A stretch of 55,983 nt of DNA from the NCBI RefSeq assembly GCF_004337445.1, contig NZ_SJZB01000031.1, forward strand, positions 1-55,983, given 5' to 3'. Numbering within the stretch: the stretch's first letter is position 1; every line of letters begins with the position of its first letter. This document shows positions 54,558 through 55,983 of the stretch, in pieces. The DNA comes from Parasulfuritortus cantonensis. Lineage in GTDB: Bacteria; Pseudomonadota; Gammaproteobacteria; Burkholderiales; Thiobacillaceae. The notes under the pieces are model-generated. The model made no database searches and was not told where the DNA came from. It saw nothing but the letters and a program-made list of their open reading frames with translations. The position numbers and the translations under genes are program-made.

Positions 54558-55983
<1,426 letters not shown>

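Overview
The window is a dense, high-GC (by eye about two thirds G+C) bacterial chromosome segment. Gene content and order point to a betaproteobacterial sulfur oxidiser, perhaps close to Thiobacillaceae. The supporting observations are the pyrG-kdsA-eno-ftsB and zipA-ligA orders, full-length fused purL, purT, the hslO-mnmC pair, flavocytochrome c sulfide dehydrogenase (fccAB), two YeeE/YedE half-transporters and an rhd-tusA-dsrE2 sulfur-carrier cluster. The genus is inference. About fifty protein genes are called. I see no tRNA, rRNA, CRISPR array or insertion sequence. No gene-free stretch exceeds 300 bases, and the larger intergenic gaps (100-230 bases) are described as regulatory features or findings.

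Layout. 1-2590: start of purT (cut by the window edge), divergent from a secreted FecR-domain protein. 2638-6724: a leftward set of tandem receiver protein, unknown protein, MoxR ATPase and VWA/metallopeptidase-like protein. 6803-8529: NAD(P)H-hydrate dehydratase converging on galU. 8605-16041: a leftward housekeeping run pyrG, kdsA, eno, ftsB, zipA, ligA, with a short duplicated copy of the kdsA start between pyrG and kdsA. 16191-22911: a GGDEF diguanylate cyclase, purL, a Sel1-repeat protein, and a Nudix hydrolase with a small partner. 22915-24774: htpG. 24843-26322: a lower-GC accessory cassette, with a cell-wall-hydrolase-like gene (apparently frameshifted) overlapping a secreted partner. 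26452-32933: dapB-bamE, fur, nadK-recN, hrcA-hemH. 33086-34738: fccAB, for sulfide oxidation. 35108-39769: a cyclic-nucleotide operon (GAF/HD-GYP, CHASE2 class III cyclase, class II cAMP phosphodiesterase). 39847-42690: an Mla-type lipid transport operon with a degenerate ATPase-like subunit. 42757-44384: two YeeE/YedE half-proteins and a secreted SCP2-like protein. 44616-47504: M48-like protease, FKBP isomerase, GH57 hydrolase. 47626-50379: hslO (Hsp33 with two zinc cysteines missing) and mnmC (frameshifted at a C5 run). 50404-54347: secreted unknown protein, FadL-type porin, dsrE2, tusA, rhodanese. 54558 to the end: 5' part of alaS.

How it fits together. fccAB would deliver sulfide electrons and sulfane sulfur in the periplasm. 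The YeeE-like proteins could move sulfur compounds across the membrane, and Rhd, TusA and DsrE2 would relay persulfide sulfur in the cytoplasm. The rhd and tusA upstream regions share an ATTAGCA-containing imperfect palindrome, and the yeeE promoter has a related block, so a common sulfur regulator is possible. Second-messenger genes (GGDEF, HD-GYP, adenylyl cyclase, cAMP phosphodiesterase) are abundant. The most unusual items are the accessory cassette at 24843-26322, the ATPase-like subunit without a P-loop, the Hsp33 lacking half its zinc ligands, and two apparent frameshifts that each look like one missing base in a C5 run.
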